Shown here in pieces: positions 34,732 through 42,405 of a stretch of DNA of 64,000 bases. Source of the DNA: an uncultured Oscillospiraceae bacterium. Its GTDB lineage: Bacteria; Bacillota; Clostridia; Oscillospirales; Oscillospiraceae. Position numbers and translations under genes: made by a program. The stretch covers positions 1 to 64,000 of the forward strand of contig CAKUED010000009.1 of assembly GCA_934646005.1 (NCBI GenBank), written 5' to 3'. Within the stretch, counting starts at the first letter, position 1; the number at the start of each line of letters is the position of its first letter. The notes under the pieces were generated by a model that made no database searches, was not told the DNA's origin, and worked only from the letters and a program-made list of their open reading frames with translations.

Positions 34732-35671
34732 GGCTTTTTCCTCCGCTCACATACTGCGCCTTGATGCGCGGATCGAGGAAGGCGAAGGCGACGTCCGTTA
34801 AAATAGACATCAGCGCCACGCCGATCGCCATGACCGTCACGCAGCCCAGCACCGGGTTCATATCGCGCTTGTTGACCGATTCCACCAGCAGCCGCCCCAT
34901 GCCGGGGATACCGAAGATGGTCTCCACGATCGTCGCGCCGCCGAACATCTCGCCGATGATAAAGCCGATGAGCGAGACCGTGGGCAGCAGGGCATTGCGC
35001 AGCGCATGCTTAAAGATGATGCTGCGCTGCTTCACACCCTTGGCGCGGGCGGTGCGGATGTAGTCCATGCGCATCGCCTCGATCATGGACGAGCGCGTCG
35101 TGCGCGACAGGGATGCCAGATATGTCAGGCTCATCGTAACTGCCGGCAGGATGAGTGCCGCTGGGGACTCCAGTCCAGACGCCGGCAGCCAACCCAGCCG
35201 CAGCGAAAACAGCAGCACCAGAAAAAGCCCCACCCAGAACGCCGGAGCGGACACGCCGATGAGCGAAAAGGCGGTCGTAAAGCCGGAAAACCAGGAGTTC
35301 GGCTTCAGCGCGGCGAGGATGCCGATGGGGATGGAGATGACCACGGCGAGCGTCACGGACGTCACCAGAATATACAGCGTGTTCGGCAGGCACACGGCGA
35401 GCATTGCTGCCACCGGCTCACGCGACATGAACGAGATGCCGAGATTGCCGGTAAAAATACCGCCGATATAGTTGATAAACTGCACAAAAAACGGCAGATC
35501 GAGTCCCAACTCATGCTTGAGCGCGGCAGCGGCCTCCGGCGTCCACTGTGTGCCGAGCATCTGTATGGTAATGTCGCCGGGGGCAAAATACAGCAGCGTA
35601 AAAACGATAAACACGACCGCAAGCAAAATCGGAATGGTCAGCAGCAGCCGTTTCAGGATATATTTCCACAT
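34724..35671 (-). CDS. ABC transporter permease (OppB/DppB-like)
   Basis: 315 residues. It begins MWKYILKRLLLTIPILLAVV, the OppB N terminus. The EAA loop is MRMDYIRTARAKGVKQRSIIFKH. It forms the membrane channel with the OppC-like partner. Confidence 0.94.
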   Translation of the reverse strand: MWKYILKRLLLTIPILLAVVFIVFTLLYFAPGDITIQMLGTQWTPEAAAALKHELGLDLPFFVQFINYIGGIFTGNLGISFMSREPVAAMLAVCLPNTLYILVTSVTLAVVISIPIGILAALKPNSWFSGFTTAFSLIGVSAPAFWVGLFLVLLFSLRLGWLPASGLESPAALILPAVTMSLTYLASLSRTTRSSMIEAMRMDYIRTARAKGVKQRSIIFKHALRNALLPTVSLIGFIIGEMFGGATIVETIFGIPGMGRLLVESVNKRDMNPVLGCVTVMAIGVALMSILTDVAFAFLDPRIKAQYVSGGKSHG

Positions 35672-35948
35672 AGATATTCCTCTTTCTTTCCTGGTAACCG
35701 ATGATCAAATTGACAAGGGTCGTCAGCGAGAGATTTTGTTCCAAATGAAAGTTTGGAAAACGCAGGAATACTTTGTGTATTTCGCGTTTTTCAAACTGCA
35801 CAGTTGGGGCAAAAGATCCGCTGAGGACCGCAGACGATTTGATTAGCGGTTACCAAGGGGGGTATCACGGATCTGAGAGCGGGTCAGACGCGGTCTGACC
35901 CGCTCAGCCTGCGCGCCCGAAGACGCGCAGGCTGATGGAGCTGCGGAC
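35672..35948 (-). repeat. Intercistronic hairpins between binding-protein and permease genes
   Basis: Two adjacent perfect stems, GAGCGGGTCAGA/TCTGACCCGCTC (35877-35905) and AGCCTGCGCG/CGCGCAGGCT (35906-35933), lie right after the binding-protein stop codon. A looser hairpin follows at 35752-35796. Without a strong T run these look like 3'-end stabilisers that keep the binding-protein mRNA more abundant than the permease part. Confidence 0.6.
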
Positions 35949-37517
35949 TTAGTAGGTGAGCTTGTAGAGATTGTACGGCATCAGGCAGCACATCTCAACG
36001 TTCTTGAGGTCAGCGTTTGCCAGTGCGCGCTGCTCATTGACATACAGCGGAATCCACGGGCAATCCTCGCAGAGGATCTCCTCCCATTCGTGGTAGGCCT
36101 CGATACGGGCGTCGTCGTCCATATTGAACGCCTTGGGGAACAGTGCCTCCAGCTCGGGGTTCACATACTTGGAGAAATTATTCGCGCCGATGGCGGCCTC
36201 GCCCAGCGTGCAGGGGATGGTCAGCGCGTCATCGGGAGGGCCGGACCACGCCACAATACCGGCGTTGCACTGACCCTGGTCGATCAGCGGGATAATATCC
36301 GGCATCTGCTCGATGGTCACGATGTTGCAGGTCACGCCAATCTCGGCAAGCTGTGCCTGAATGAGGGCGGCCATGCTGTTGAAGGACGCGTCGCAGGTGA
36401 GGTCGAACGTCAGGCTTTCCGCGCCGGCCGCCTTCAGCAGCTCTTTTGCCTTTTCGGGGTTATACTCGTAGCCGCCGGGGTTCTCCACATAGCCCATGCA
36501 CGCAGGCGCGACATAGTCAAACATGACCTGACCGCAGCCCTCCTCCTGCACCAGCAGGCAAGCCTCGCGATCAATGGCGTAGTTGAGCGCCTGACGGACC
36601 TCTTTTTTCTGGAACTCCGGCGCGTTGACGTTCATAAAGATGTAGAAATAGCGCGCGGAGGCAATGCGGTGGATGGCGACGTTGGGATCGGCTTCCGCCG
36701 TGGCAATGTCGGCGGCGGAGAAGTTATCGCAGAGATCGGCCTCGCCGGTCTGGACCATGATCGTCCGGGTAGAGGCCTCGGGCACGACCTTGAAGGTGAT
36801 GGAGTCATTCTGCGGGGCGGTCGCCGCGTCCCACCAGTACTCGTTGGGGATCAGCTCCACGGAGCTGCCGACCACACGGCTCTTGACCTTGTAGCGGCCG
36901 GAGCAGACGGGATCCGACCACAGGTTGGGGTCAGCCTTCGCCTTTTCCAAAAAATCGGCGGAGTGGATGGATGAGAGGGGGTCCGCCAGCGCCAGGTTGA
37001 GCTGCGGATAGATGTCGGCGGTGTTGACGATGACGGTGTAGTCGTCCTTCACATCGACCGAGAGGATCTGGTCAAACATCTCGCCGGCGAGCTTGGAGTT
37101 GACGGCGTGCATGATGGACGCCGCGACATCCTTCGCCTTGATCTCCGTGCCGTCGCTGAACTTCGCACCCTGGTGGATCTTGTACTGGATCTGCGTGTCG
37201 CTCAGGATCGTCTCCTCCTCCACCAGATGCGGGATGGCGTTCGTATCCTCGTCATACTCGAATAGGCGGTCATACACCAGGAAGTAGAACGGGAAATCCT
37301 CGTTCGCCCAGCGCGTGCCGGTGTTGAAGCTGCCGAGATCGTACTGCACGGCGACGACGATGTTGCCGTCATGGTCGCCGACCTTGCCGTCCGACGCCGC
37401 CGAGGCCGTGGTCTGAGCGCCTGGAGCGGTGCCGTTTGTGCTGCCGCTGCACGCCGTGATGGCAAACAGCATCACAGCCGCCAGAAGCAGACACAGCGCC
37501 TTTTTCATAGCTTTCAT
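35949..37517 (-). CDS. ABC transporter substrate-binding lipoprotein (SBP_bac_5, OppA/DppA-like)
   Basis: 522 residues with a lipoprotein signal and lipobox (LLLAAVMLFAITACSGS), a Ser/Thr/Ala linker and the family 5 solute-binding domain (GAKFSDGTEIKAKDVAASI, VRQALNYAIDRE, YNPEKAKELLKAAG). It captures the ligand outside the membrane; peptides are usual, but some members bind oligosaccharides or nickel complexes. First gene of a seven-gene operon ending with NagA-like and CBM9-like proteins. GGAGGAAG precedes ATG 37517. Confidence 0.93.
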   Translation of the reverse strand: MKAMKKALCLLLAAVMLFAITACSGSTNGTAPGAQTTASAASDGKVGDHDGNIVVAVQYDLGSFNTGTRWANEDFPFYFLVYDRLFEYDEDTNAIPHLVEEETILSDTQIQYKIHQGAKFSDGTEIKAKDVAASIMHAVNSKLAGEMFDQILSVDVKDDYTVIVNTADIYPQLNLALADPLSSIHSADFLEKAKADPNLWSDPVCSGRYKVKSRVVGSSVELIPNEYWWDAATAPQNDSITFKVVPEASTRTIMVQTGEADLCDNFSAADIATAEADPNVAIHRIASARYFYIFMNVNAPEFQKKEVRQALNYAIDREACLLVQEEGCGQVMFDYVAPACMGYVENPGGYEYNPEKAKELLKAAGAESLTFDLTCDASFNSMAALIQAQLAEIGVTCNIVTIEQMPDIIPLIDQGQCNAGIVAWSGPPDDALTIPCTLGEAAIGANNFSKYVNPELEALFPKAFNMDDDARIEAYHEWEEILCEDCPWIPLYVNEQRALANADLKNVEMCCLMPYNLYKLTY

Positions 37518-37576
37518 TTTTCTTCCTCCATATTCTTTTTTTGCGGGCAGGGACGCTCCTGCCGCTTGCTATCTTA

Positions 37577-37606
37577 AAATTAGCGCATTCCGTTTGGGAG
37601 AGTCAA
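37577..37606 (-). promoter_or_regulatory. Probable promoter of the Opp-like operon
   Basis: On the minus strand, TTGACT (37601-37606), 18 bp and TAATTT (37577-37582). A good -35 with a weak -10. Confidence 0.45.
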
Positions 37607-37999
37607 TGTATTTTTATGGAATCTAATTTTTACATTTTCTCACTGAATTTTATGCAAACAGCATAAGACAATATTTCTTAATTTGTGAAAATTGGACTTA
37701 TTCACAACATTTCCGGCTTCACTGCCGCGCTCACAAACTTTCCGCAGCGAAAGGTTTGCGGGGCATTTCGCCGCTCCACGCGCATTCCTCGTCCCATTCC
37801 GACTCCCCACGGCTGCCGGATACCCGCAAACATTCCCCTGGCATCTGTCAGACTTTCCAACTTCCGTGCCGCCCTCCCGAGACCGGATCTGAGCACGATT
37901 TTTCCGGGCACGAAAAATTTTCCAACATTCCCTACGGGAGAGTTCCTTGACTTTTGGGGCGGCGTTCGGTATCGTAATATCGTCCGAAAAGTGCTGAAT

Positions 38000-38030
38000 A
38001 TTCTGCCGTTACGTACTGTAACGGCAGAAT
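38000..38030 (+). promoter_or_regulatory. Leader hairpin upstream of the DMT exporter
   Basis: ATTCTGCCGTTAC (38000-38012) pairs perfectly with GTAACGGCAGAAT (38018-38030). TTCCGCTTTTTTG follows, then the ribosome site. It is terminator-like but the T run is displaced by five bases. Confidence 0.5.
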
Positions 38031-38094
38031 TTCCGCTTTTTTGAGACGTTCTAAATTTTTGAACAGCGCGCGGACGGGCGCGCAGGGAGGTACT

Positions 38095-38994
38095 ATGAAC
38101 AGCACTGCACAGGCGCGCCGCGGCGCGCTGTACGTCATCCTCGCCGCACTGGGCTGGAGCACCATGGGTCCGCTGGCGCGGCTTCTGAACGCGTTTGGGC
38201 TGTATGCGCTGGAGATCTCGCAGGTGCGGCTCATCTCCGCGTTTTTGACCACGGGCGTGTTTCTGCTCCTGCGCGACCGCAGCCTGCTGCGCATCCGTCT
38301 GCGCGACCTCTGGTGCTTTCTGGGCACGGGGCTGTGCAGTCTGCTGCTGTACTGCATTTTCTATTTTCGGGCCGTCGAGCGCGTCAGCATCTCCATTGCG
38401 ACGGTGCTGACATATATGTCACCCATCTACATCATGCTGCTGGGGGCGCTTTTGTTCCGTGAAAAGATTACACCGCGGAAGCTTTTGGCGCTTATTTTGT
38501 CCATTGGCGGGTGTGTATTGGTCTCCGGCGTGCTCTCCGGCATCAGCGGCAGCCCCGATGGGCTGCTGGCGGGCTTTGCCGCCGGATTTTTCTACGCGCT
38601 GTACTCCATCTTCGCCAAATTTGCCATCGACCGCGGCTATCAGACGTGGACGATCCTGTTCTACACCTTCGGTCTCGCGGCGGTCGGCTGCGCGTTCGTG
38701 AGCGACTGGGGCGCGATCGGCACAGCGCTCTCCGCGCGGCCTGCCGCCATCCCGCTGTGCCTGCTGTTCGGCGTGGTCACCTGCTTTTTTCCGTATCTGT
38801 TCTACTCCATGGGGCTGCAGCGGATCGAGCTGTCACGCGCGTCCATCCTTAACTGCGTGGATGTGGTGTCCAGCTCCCTGCTGGGCGCAGTGCTGTTTCG
38901 GGAGTACCCGTCCTGGAGCGCCCTCCTCGGCATCGCCCTGATCCTAACCGCCATCGTCCTCCTGAGCACTGGGTCAAAAAACTGCAGATCATAA
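38095..38994 (+). CDS. DMT-superfamily (EamA) transporter
   Basis: A 299-residue inner-membrane carrier with ten predicted helices in two EamA halves (each about 140 residues). It begins ALYVILAALGWSTMGPLARLL, and the second half opens LLAGFAAGFFYALYSIFAKF. Both glutamate/arginine motifs at half ends are present (LLFREKITPRK, VLFREYPSW). Drug/metabolite exporters of this type move amino acids, cofactors or drugs. ATG 38095 follows CAGGGAGG. Confidence 0.92.
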   Translation: MNSTAQARRGALYVILAALGWSTMGPLARLLNAFGLYALEISQVRLISAFLTTGVFLLLRDRSLLRIRLRDLWCFLGTGLCSLLLYCIFYFRAVERVSISIATVLTYMSPIYIMLLGALLFREKITPRKLLALILSIGGCVLVSGVLSGISGSPDGLLAGFAAGFFYALYSIFAKFAIDRGYQTWTILFYTFGLAAVGCAFVSDWGAIGTALSARPAAIPLCLLFGVVTCFFPYLFYSMGLQRIELSRASILNCVDVVSSSLLGAVLFREYPSWSALLGIALILTAIVLLSTGSKNCRS

Positions 38995-39053
38995 AAGTGC
39001 CCTGAAACAAAATTGCAGGCGCAGGCGACATCCCGCTAGTGCGGCTGACACTT

Positions 39054-39159
39054 AAAACCCGATAGCGATTCCGGACGTAAGGGCCGTGGGGGCTGGCAGG
39101 CAGCGATAAAACCTGATGCGATTCCGAACGAATGGGCCGGAGGGTTGGCGGGCAACGAT
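39054..39159. repeat. Two tandem imperfect 52-54 bp repeats
   Basis: Copy 1 (39054-39107) and copy 2 (39108-39159) share AAAACC.GAT, GCGATTCCG.ACG, GGGCCG and GGCA.CGAT at the same positions. A third start (ATAAAATCAG) follows. Just downstream a hairpin AAGGGAGGCG/CGTCTCCCTT with a T-rich tail (39173-39220) could end a transcript. No gene is present between 38995 and 39282; the function is unknown. Confidence 0.6.
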
Positions 39160-39238
39160 AAAATCAGTCACTAAGGGAGGCGCACATCACTGCGGGGGAG
39201 TCGTCTCCCTTTGAATTTTATTTGCATAAAAAGAAAAC

Positions 39239-39269
39239 GGGGGCGAAGAGAAAATTTCTCTTCGCCCCC
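39239..39269 (-). terminator. Terminator of the 84-residue gene
   Basis: GGGGGCGAAGAGAAA pairs with TTTCTCTTCGCCCCC with almost no loop; on the minus strand GTTTTCTTTTT follows. Confidence 0.85.
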
Positions 39270-39282
39270 AATGTATCCGGCG

Positions 39283-39537
39283 CTACATGGTCATCTGCTG
39301 CGCCTTTTCACGCTGGACCTCCTGCTCCGCCAATCTCTGGCGGTTATAAAGCAGCAGATCCCGCGTCTGTTCATAAAGGTCGCCGTTACCCGATTCGAAT
39401 ACGGCCACCAGATACTTTTTCTTTTTGTATGTGTCATAGACGCTCTGCAAGCCGGCGCGTAGAACCGGGTCTGCCTTTTCCGCATTCGTCAGCCAAATCT
39501 CAACCAGCCTCCGCTCATCCTTGACGGTCATTTCCAT
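39283..39537 (-). CDS. 84-residue hypothetical protein of the mobile island
   Basis: A short charged protein, MEMTVKDERRLVEIWLTNAE at the start, then YKKKKYLVAVFESGNGDLYE and a C-terminal helix RDLLLYNRQRLAEQEVQREK. It looks like a real, mostly helical cytoplasmic protein with a terminator behind it. I do not recognise the family with certainty. Its position in decayed mobile DNA suggests accessory origin. Confidence 0.6.
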   Translation of the reverse strand: MEMTVKDERRLVEIWLTNAEKADPVLRAGLQSVYDTYKKKKYLVAVFESGNGDLYEQTRDLLLYNRQRLAEQEVQREKAQQMTM

Positions 39538-40119
39538 AGCCTCACGCTCCTTGTGGATATGATTTCCACATTTCCCCTGTTTTCATACCAAGCTGACCTC
39601 TTGGATGCAGAAATGCGGATAAAAAAGCAGCAAGACGTGCGATACGTCTTGCTGCTTTCATGCCTGCTCAGCGCAGATATTCAATTTCCAGTTTCATTGT
39701 ATCGCGAGTTACACTGGAAAGCAATTATTTTTTTATTTCTATCTTTTTCGCAAATTTGTCAGTGTTTTCGCATCACACTGCAACACCGTGAAGCAATTAC
39801 ACGTCAAGGCGAAACCGTTACAAGGCTCATGGCGAAACTGTCAACGCTTTTGTAAACCGACTGATTCATGACGCAATGACAGCAGAAGAGAATGAGACAC
39901 CCAGAACCAAGTAACGTCACTTGACTTGGTTCTGGGTGTTTTTTAGTTAGTTAGTATTTTCAGCGCCGCATGGGACCAGCATCGCCATGGCACCGTCGTC
40001 GTTTCGGATACGCTGCGGGATGACTCCGCGATAAACTGAGTCAAGCACTTCGTCTATGTTGCGCTTGAATGTGTCCCGGTAGAGTCCTATTACACTCCGC
40101 TGCAACTTGGGCACATTTT
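39538..40119. other. Decayed mobile DNA
   Basis: A+T-rich, with two terminator-like stems. These are AAAGCAGCAAGACG/CGTCTTGCTGCTTT (about 39613-39650, minus-strand reading) and ACACCCAGAACCAAG/CTTGGTTCTGGGTGT followed by T (39897-39944, plus strand). Between them a plus-strand remnant (39822-39914) reads KAHGETVNAFVNRLIHDAM and ends just before the second terminator, like the end of a small ribbon-helix-helix protein. Its 5' part is disrupted. Confidence 0.5.
39822..39914 (+). pseudogene. 3' remnant of a small ribbon-helix-helix-like gene
   Basis: GETVNAFVNRLIHDAM resembles the second helix of Arc/HicB-type proteins. The stop codon is followed at once by a good terminator. No intact start is found, and the same words recur out of phase just upstream, suggesting frameshifts. 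Confidence 0.35.
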
Positions 40120-40303
40120 GTGATAATTGTCAGTCCAAATCAGTTGACCGTCGATTTGGTAAAGACGGGGACGGTTAAGTGCCTCAACACAATCGCGCAT
40201 GCGGCGCGGCATCAGATTTATCGTCTACAGATGCCAGACGGTAGAGCCTTGTTACATCTCACAGGCAGCTGCAATCAGGAGCTAAATTCTGACAATTATC
40301 ACA
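40120..40303. mobile_element. 184-bp MITE-like element with 15-bp terminal inverted repeats
   Basis: TGTGATAATTGTCAG (40120-40134) and CTGACAATTATCACA (40289-40303) are perfect inverted repeats enclosing 154 bases without an intact gene. No clear target duplication is visible. It is either a MITE or the collapsed remains of an insertion sequence. Confidence 0.6.
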
Positions 40304-40365
40304 CTTTACAAGTCTTGGATTTTGAAAAGGTAGCTATTTTAATATAAAGATGCAATCTATATGAA

Positions 40366-40410
40366 AAGGGCGTGGAGAAAATATGTATCTCCACGCCCTT
40401 GAATTTTTTC
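40366..40410 (+). terminator. Terminator-like hairpin in the mobile island
   Basis: AAGGGCGTGGAGA (40366-40378) pairs with TCTCCACGCCCTT (40388-40400), then GAATTTTTTC. The gene it served is not recognisable. Confidence 0.7.
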
Positions 40411-40667
40411 TCGTTGAAAAAAGAGCAACTCTCCCGTTATGGGAAAGCTGCTCAAGAATTTGTTTTAATCAAAGAATATAGCAAAGCCCAGCTTTGCGGG
40501 AAGAAACGAGTCTTTGCGGTGAAATGGTCACCTCTGCAAAGAGAAAACAGAAACTTACTACTTATATTTTATCTGGCGCTGCAAACCGTGTCAAGTTCCT
40601 GCGTTTTCTATTTCCGCAATTCGATTGCAGATACCGAAGTGGGTACAAAACTGGGTACGACAGATAA

Positions 40668-40707
40668 GCAAAAAGCCTTGAAATCATGTGATTTCAAGGC
40701 TTTTTGC
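40668..40707. terminator. Perfect 19-bp-arm palindrome
   Basis: GCAAAAAGCCTTGAAATCA (40668-40686) and its exact complement (40689-40707) around two bases. It acts as a terminator in either direction and lies at the edge of the tRNA-Tyr duplication. Confidence 0.75.
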
Positions 40708-40726
40708 TGGTGGGGGAAGGTGGATT
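40708..40726. repeat. Duplicate of the tRNA-Tyr 3' end (att-like scar)
   Basis: TGGTGGGGGAAGGTGGATT occurs here and at 40808-40826, the latter being the 3' end of tRNA-Tyr. The copies are 100 bases apart. A 3' tRNA duplication is the usual footprint of integration by a tyrosine recombinase. No integrase gene remains. Confidence 0.6.
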
Positions 40727-40770
40727 TACCCCTTCGGGGCATAAACTTCGAATCCACGACCCCGCCAAAT

Positions 40771-40808
40771 AAAAATTCCAGACACCCGGACGGGTATCTG
40801 GAATTTTT
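40771..40808 (-). terminator. Terminator of the tRNA-Thr/tRNA-Tyr transcript
   Basis: AAAAATTCCAGACACCCG and CGGGTATCTGGAATTTTT (40771-40788 with 40791-40808) pair with one mismatch; on the minus strand it ends in T. Confidence 0.8.
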
Positions 40809-40892
40809 GGTGGGGGAAGGTGGATTCGAACCACCGAAGTCACTGACAACAGATTTACAGTCTGCCCCCTTTGGCCACTCGGGAATTCCCCC
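40808..40892 (-). tRNA. tRNA-Tyr (anticodon GUA)
   Basis: 85 bases on the minus strand: acceptor GGGGGAA/TTCCCCC, anticodon loop CTGTAAA giving GTA, a long class II variable arm, T-loop GGTTCGAATCC and an encoded CCA. Confidence 0.95.
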
Positions 40893-40921
40893 ATATTCAG
40901 TTTGCTGCGCTGCGGAAAGAT

Positions 40922-40997
40922 TGGAGCTGGTAGACGGACTCGAACCCCCGACCTGCTGATTACAAATCAGCTGCTCTACCAACTGAGCTATACCAGC
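40922..40997 (-). tRNA. tRNA-Thr (anticodon UGU)
   Basis: 76 bases on the minus strand: acceptor GCTGGTA/TACCAGC, D-arm TAGCTCAGTTGGTAGAGCA, anticodon loop TTTGTAA giving TGT, T-loop GGTTCGAGTCC and an encoded CCA. Confidence 0.95.
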
Positions 40998-41015
40998 ATC
41001 GCAACAGCAGGAATG

Positions 41016-41044
41016 ATTATAACCGAGCGGAGGCGAAATGTCAA
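41016..41044 (-). promoter_or_regulatory. Consensus promoter of the tRNA pair
   Basis: On the minus strand, TTGACA (41039-41044), 17 bp and TATAAT (41016-41021), a perfect match. Confidence 0.9.
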
Positions 41045-41080
41045 CAGGTTTTGCAACATTTTTCTCGCGCGACGCAGTTT

Positions 41081-42286
41081 TTATTCGCCTGCCGCCCCGG
41101 CGCTCTGCGCAAGCAGCCGCTCAATGGGGTAGCTGCCGCGGAACATTTGCAGCAGCACCGTGCAGATCGACCCCAGCATCGGCGCTTCGTCGCCAAAGCT
41201 GGAACGGACAAAGCGCGGACGGGTGCGGTTCTGGTGCATGGCGACGTTCATGCGCACGACCAGCTTTTCCATCTCGCCGAGCAGCTCCTCGGGCAGAAAC
41301 ACGCCGTCGTGCCCCAGAATGACCAGCGGCACGCTGATGAGGTTGAGATAATTATTGATGCCGTACGCCAGACGGCTGGCGGCGTTATAAAAAATGGTAT
41401 ACGCCGTGCGGTCGCGCATGGCAAGCTGCACCGCCTGCGAAAGGTTCGCGGGGCGCACGCCGCATTCCTGCTCGATGCGGTGCAGGATGGCAGTCGTGCT
41501 GGCGTAGAGCTCCAGACAGCCGTTGCTGCCGCAGTTGCAGTGCGGACCGTCGGAATCGACGGAGATGTGCCCCATTTCGCCGCAGGCGTCCAGCGGCTCG
41601 TGGTGCATGACTGTCGCCGCGCCGAGACCGTTCGTCACGCCGACGTAGAGAAAGCTCTCCTCCTGCCGCCCCCAGCCGAAATACAACTCGCACAGCCCCG
41701 CCGCCTGCATATCATTATAAACATACACGGGAAAGCCGAAGCGTGCCTCCAGCGGCTCGCGCAGCTCCATGGACTGGACGCCGAAAAAGTCGGTGATGTA
41801 GGCGATGCCGCTGTTTTCGGGATTCACGACGCCCGCGGCGGAGATGCCCAGCCCGCAGCATGGGCGCGTGGTGCAGGCGAGGAGCTGCCGGACGATCGAG
41901 AAGATCTTTTTGAGAATGGACTGCTCCGTCTCACCCTCGTCCAGCGTGCAGTGCGCGCGCCCGAGCGGGTGCAGCGACAGATTGCTGAGGATGCCGAACA
42001 CGTTGCACTTCGTTAGCAGCACGCCCGCCACGACGGGCGAATCCGGCGCGATGCGCAGGAGCATCGGCGTGCGCCCCGGCGCTTTGATGTGCGACTGCGG
42101 CGTGACCTCCTCAATGAGGCGCGCGCCGAGCAATTCGCTGGTGATGTTCGTGACGGTCATCGGGGACAGGCACAGCCGCTCCGACAGCTCGCTGCGCGTG
42201 ATGGACGGCGCGGTGCACAGCAGCCGCAGCACGGACGCGCGGTTGCGCTCCTTGACCTCGCTGAGATTGATACCGGCTTTTTTCAT
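41081..42286 (-). CDS. ROK-family transcriptional regulator (NagC/Mlc-like), first
   Basis: 401 residues. An N-terminal winged helix (SITRSELSERLCLSPMTVTN) precedes a ROK sugar-kinase fold. The zinc motif is intact: GHISVDSDGPHCNCGSNGCLE. The phosphate-binding Gly-rich segment of true kinases is altered, as expected for regulators. It follows the NagB-like gene on the same strand but is separated from it by a terminator (42331-42359). It likely senses an amino sugar or its phosphate. Confidence 0.9.
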   Translation of the reverse strand: MKKAGINLSEVKERNRASVLRLLCTAPSITRSELSERLCLSPMTVTNITSELLGARLIEEVTPQSHIKAPGRTPMLLRIAPDSPVVAGVLLTKCNVFGILSNLSLHPLGRAHCTLDEGETEQSILKKIFSIVRQLLACTTRPCCGLGISAAGVVNPENSGIAYITDFFGVQSMELREPLEARFGFPVYVYNDMQAAGLCELYFGWGRQEESFLYVGVTNGLGAATVMHHEPLDACGEMGHISVDSDGPHCNCGSNGCLELYASTTAILHRIEQECGVRPANLSQAVQLAMRDRTAYTIFYNAASRLAYGINNYLNLISVPLVILGHDGVFLPEELLGEMEKLVVRMNVAMHQNRTRPRFVRSSFGDEAPMLGSICTVLLQMFRGSYPIERLLAQSAGAAGE

Positions 42287-42330
42287 GATACACCGCCTCC
42301 TTTATACGCGCAATGAAGCCCCGATGCCCG

Positions 42331-42359
42331 AAAACCCCCGGTTTTTGCACCGGGGGTTT
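42331..42359 (-). terminator. Terminator after the NagB-like gene
   Basis: AAACCCCCGGT and ACCGGGGGTTT around TTTTGC; T-rich on the minus strand. Confidence 0.85.
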
Positions 42360-42405
42360 CGGAATGAATGGGAAATGAAGAAAATGAAAATGGTGGATAT
42401 TAAAG

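Larger units (their letters stand above)
37518..38094. other. Divergent intergenic region
   Basis: Holds the minus-strand promoter of the Opp-like operon, the plus-strand promoter of the DMT gene (TTGACT 37947-37952, 17 bp, TATCGT 37970-37975) and the leader hairpin at 38000-38030. Nothing else is supportable between 37610 and 37940. Confidence 0.5.

Noticed and set aside
39553..39855. A 100-codon plus-strand frame
   Set aside because: It runs through a terminator-like palindrome, has no ribosome site, and competes with a better remnant frame at 39822-39914.
40743..40800. A third tRNA between the duplicate and tRNA-Tyr
   Set aside because: Only T-arm-like and acceptor-like words are present (TTCGAA and the 3' end); no D-arm or anticodon stem can be folded.
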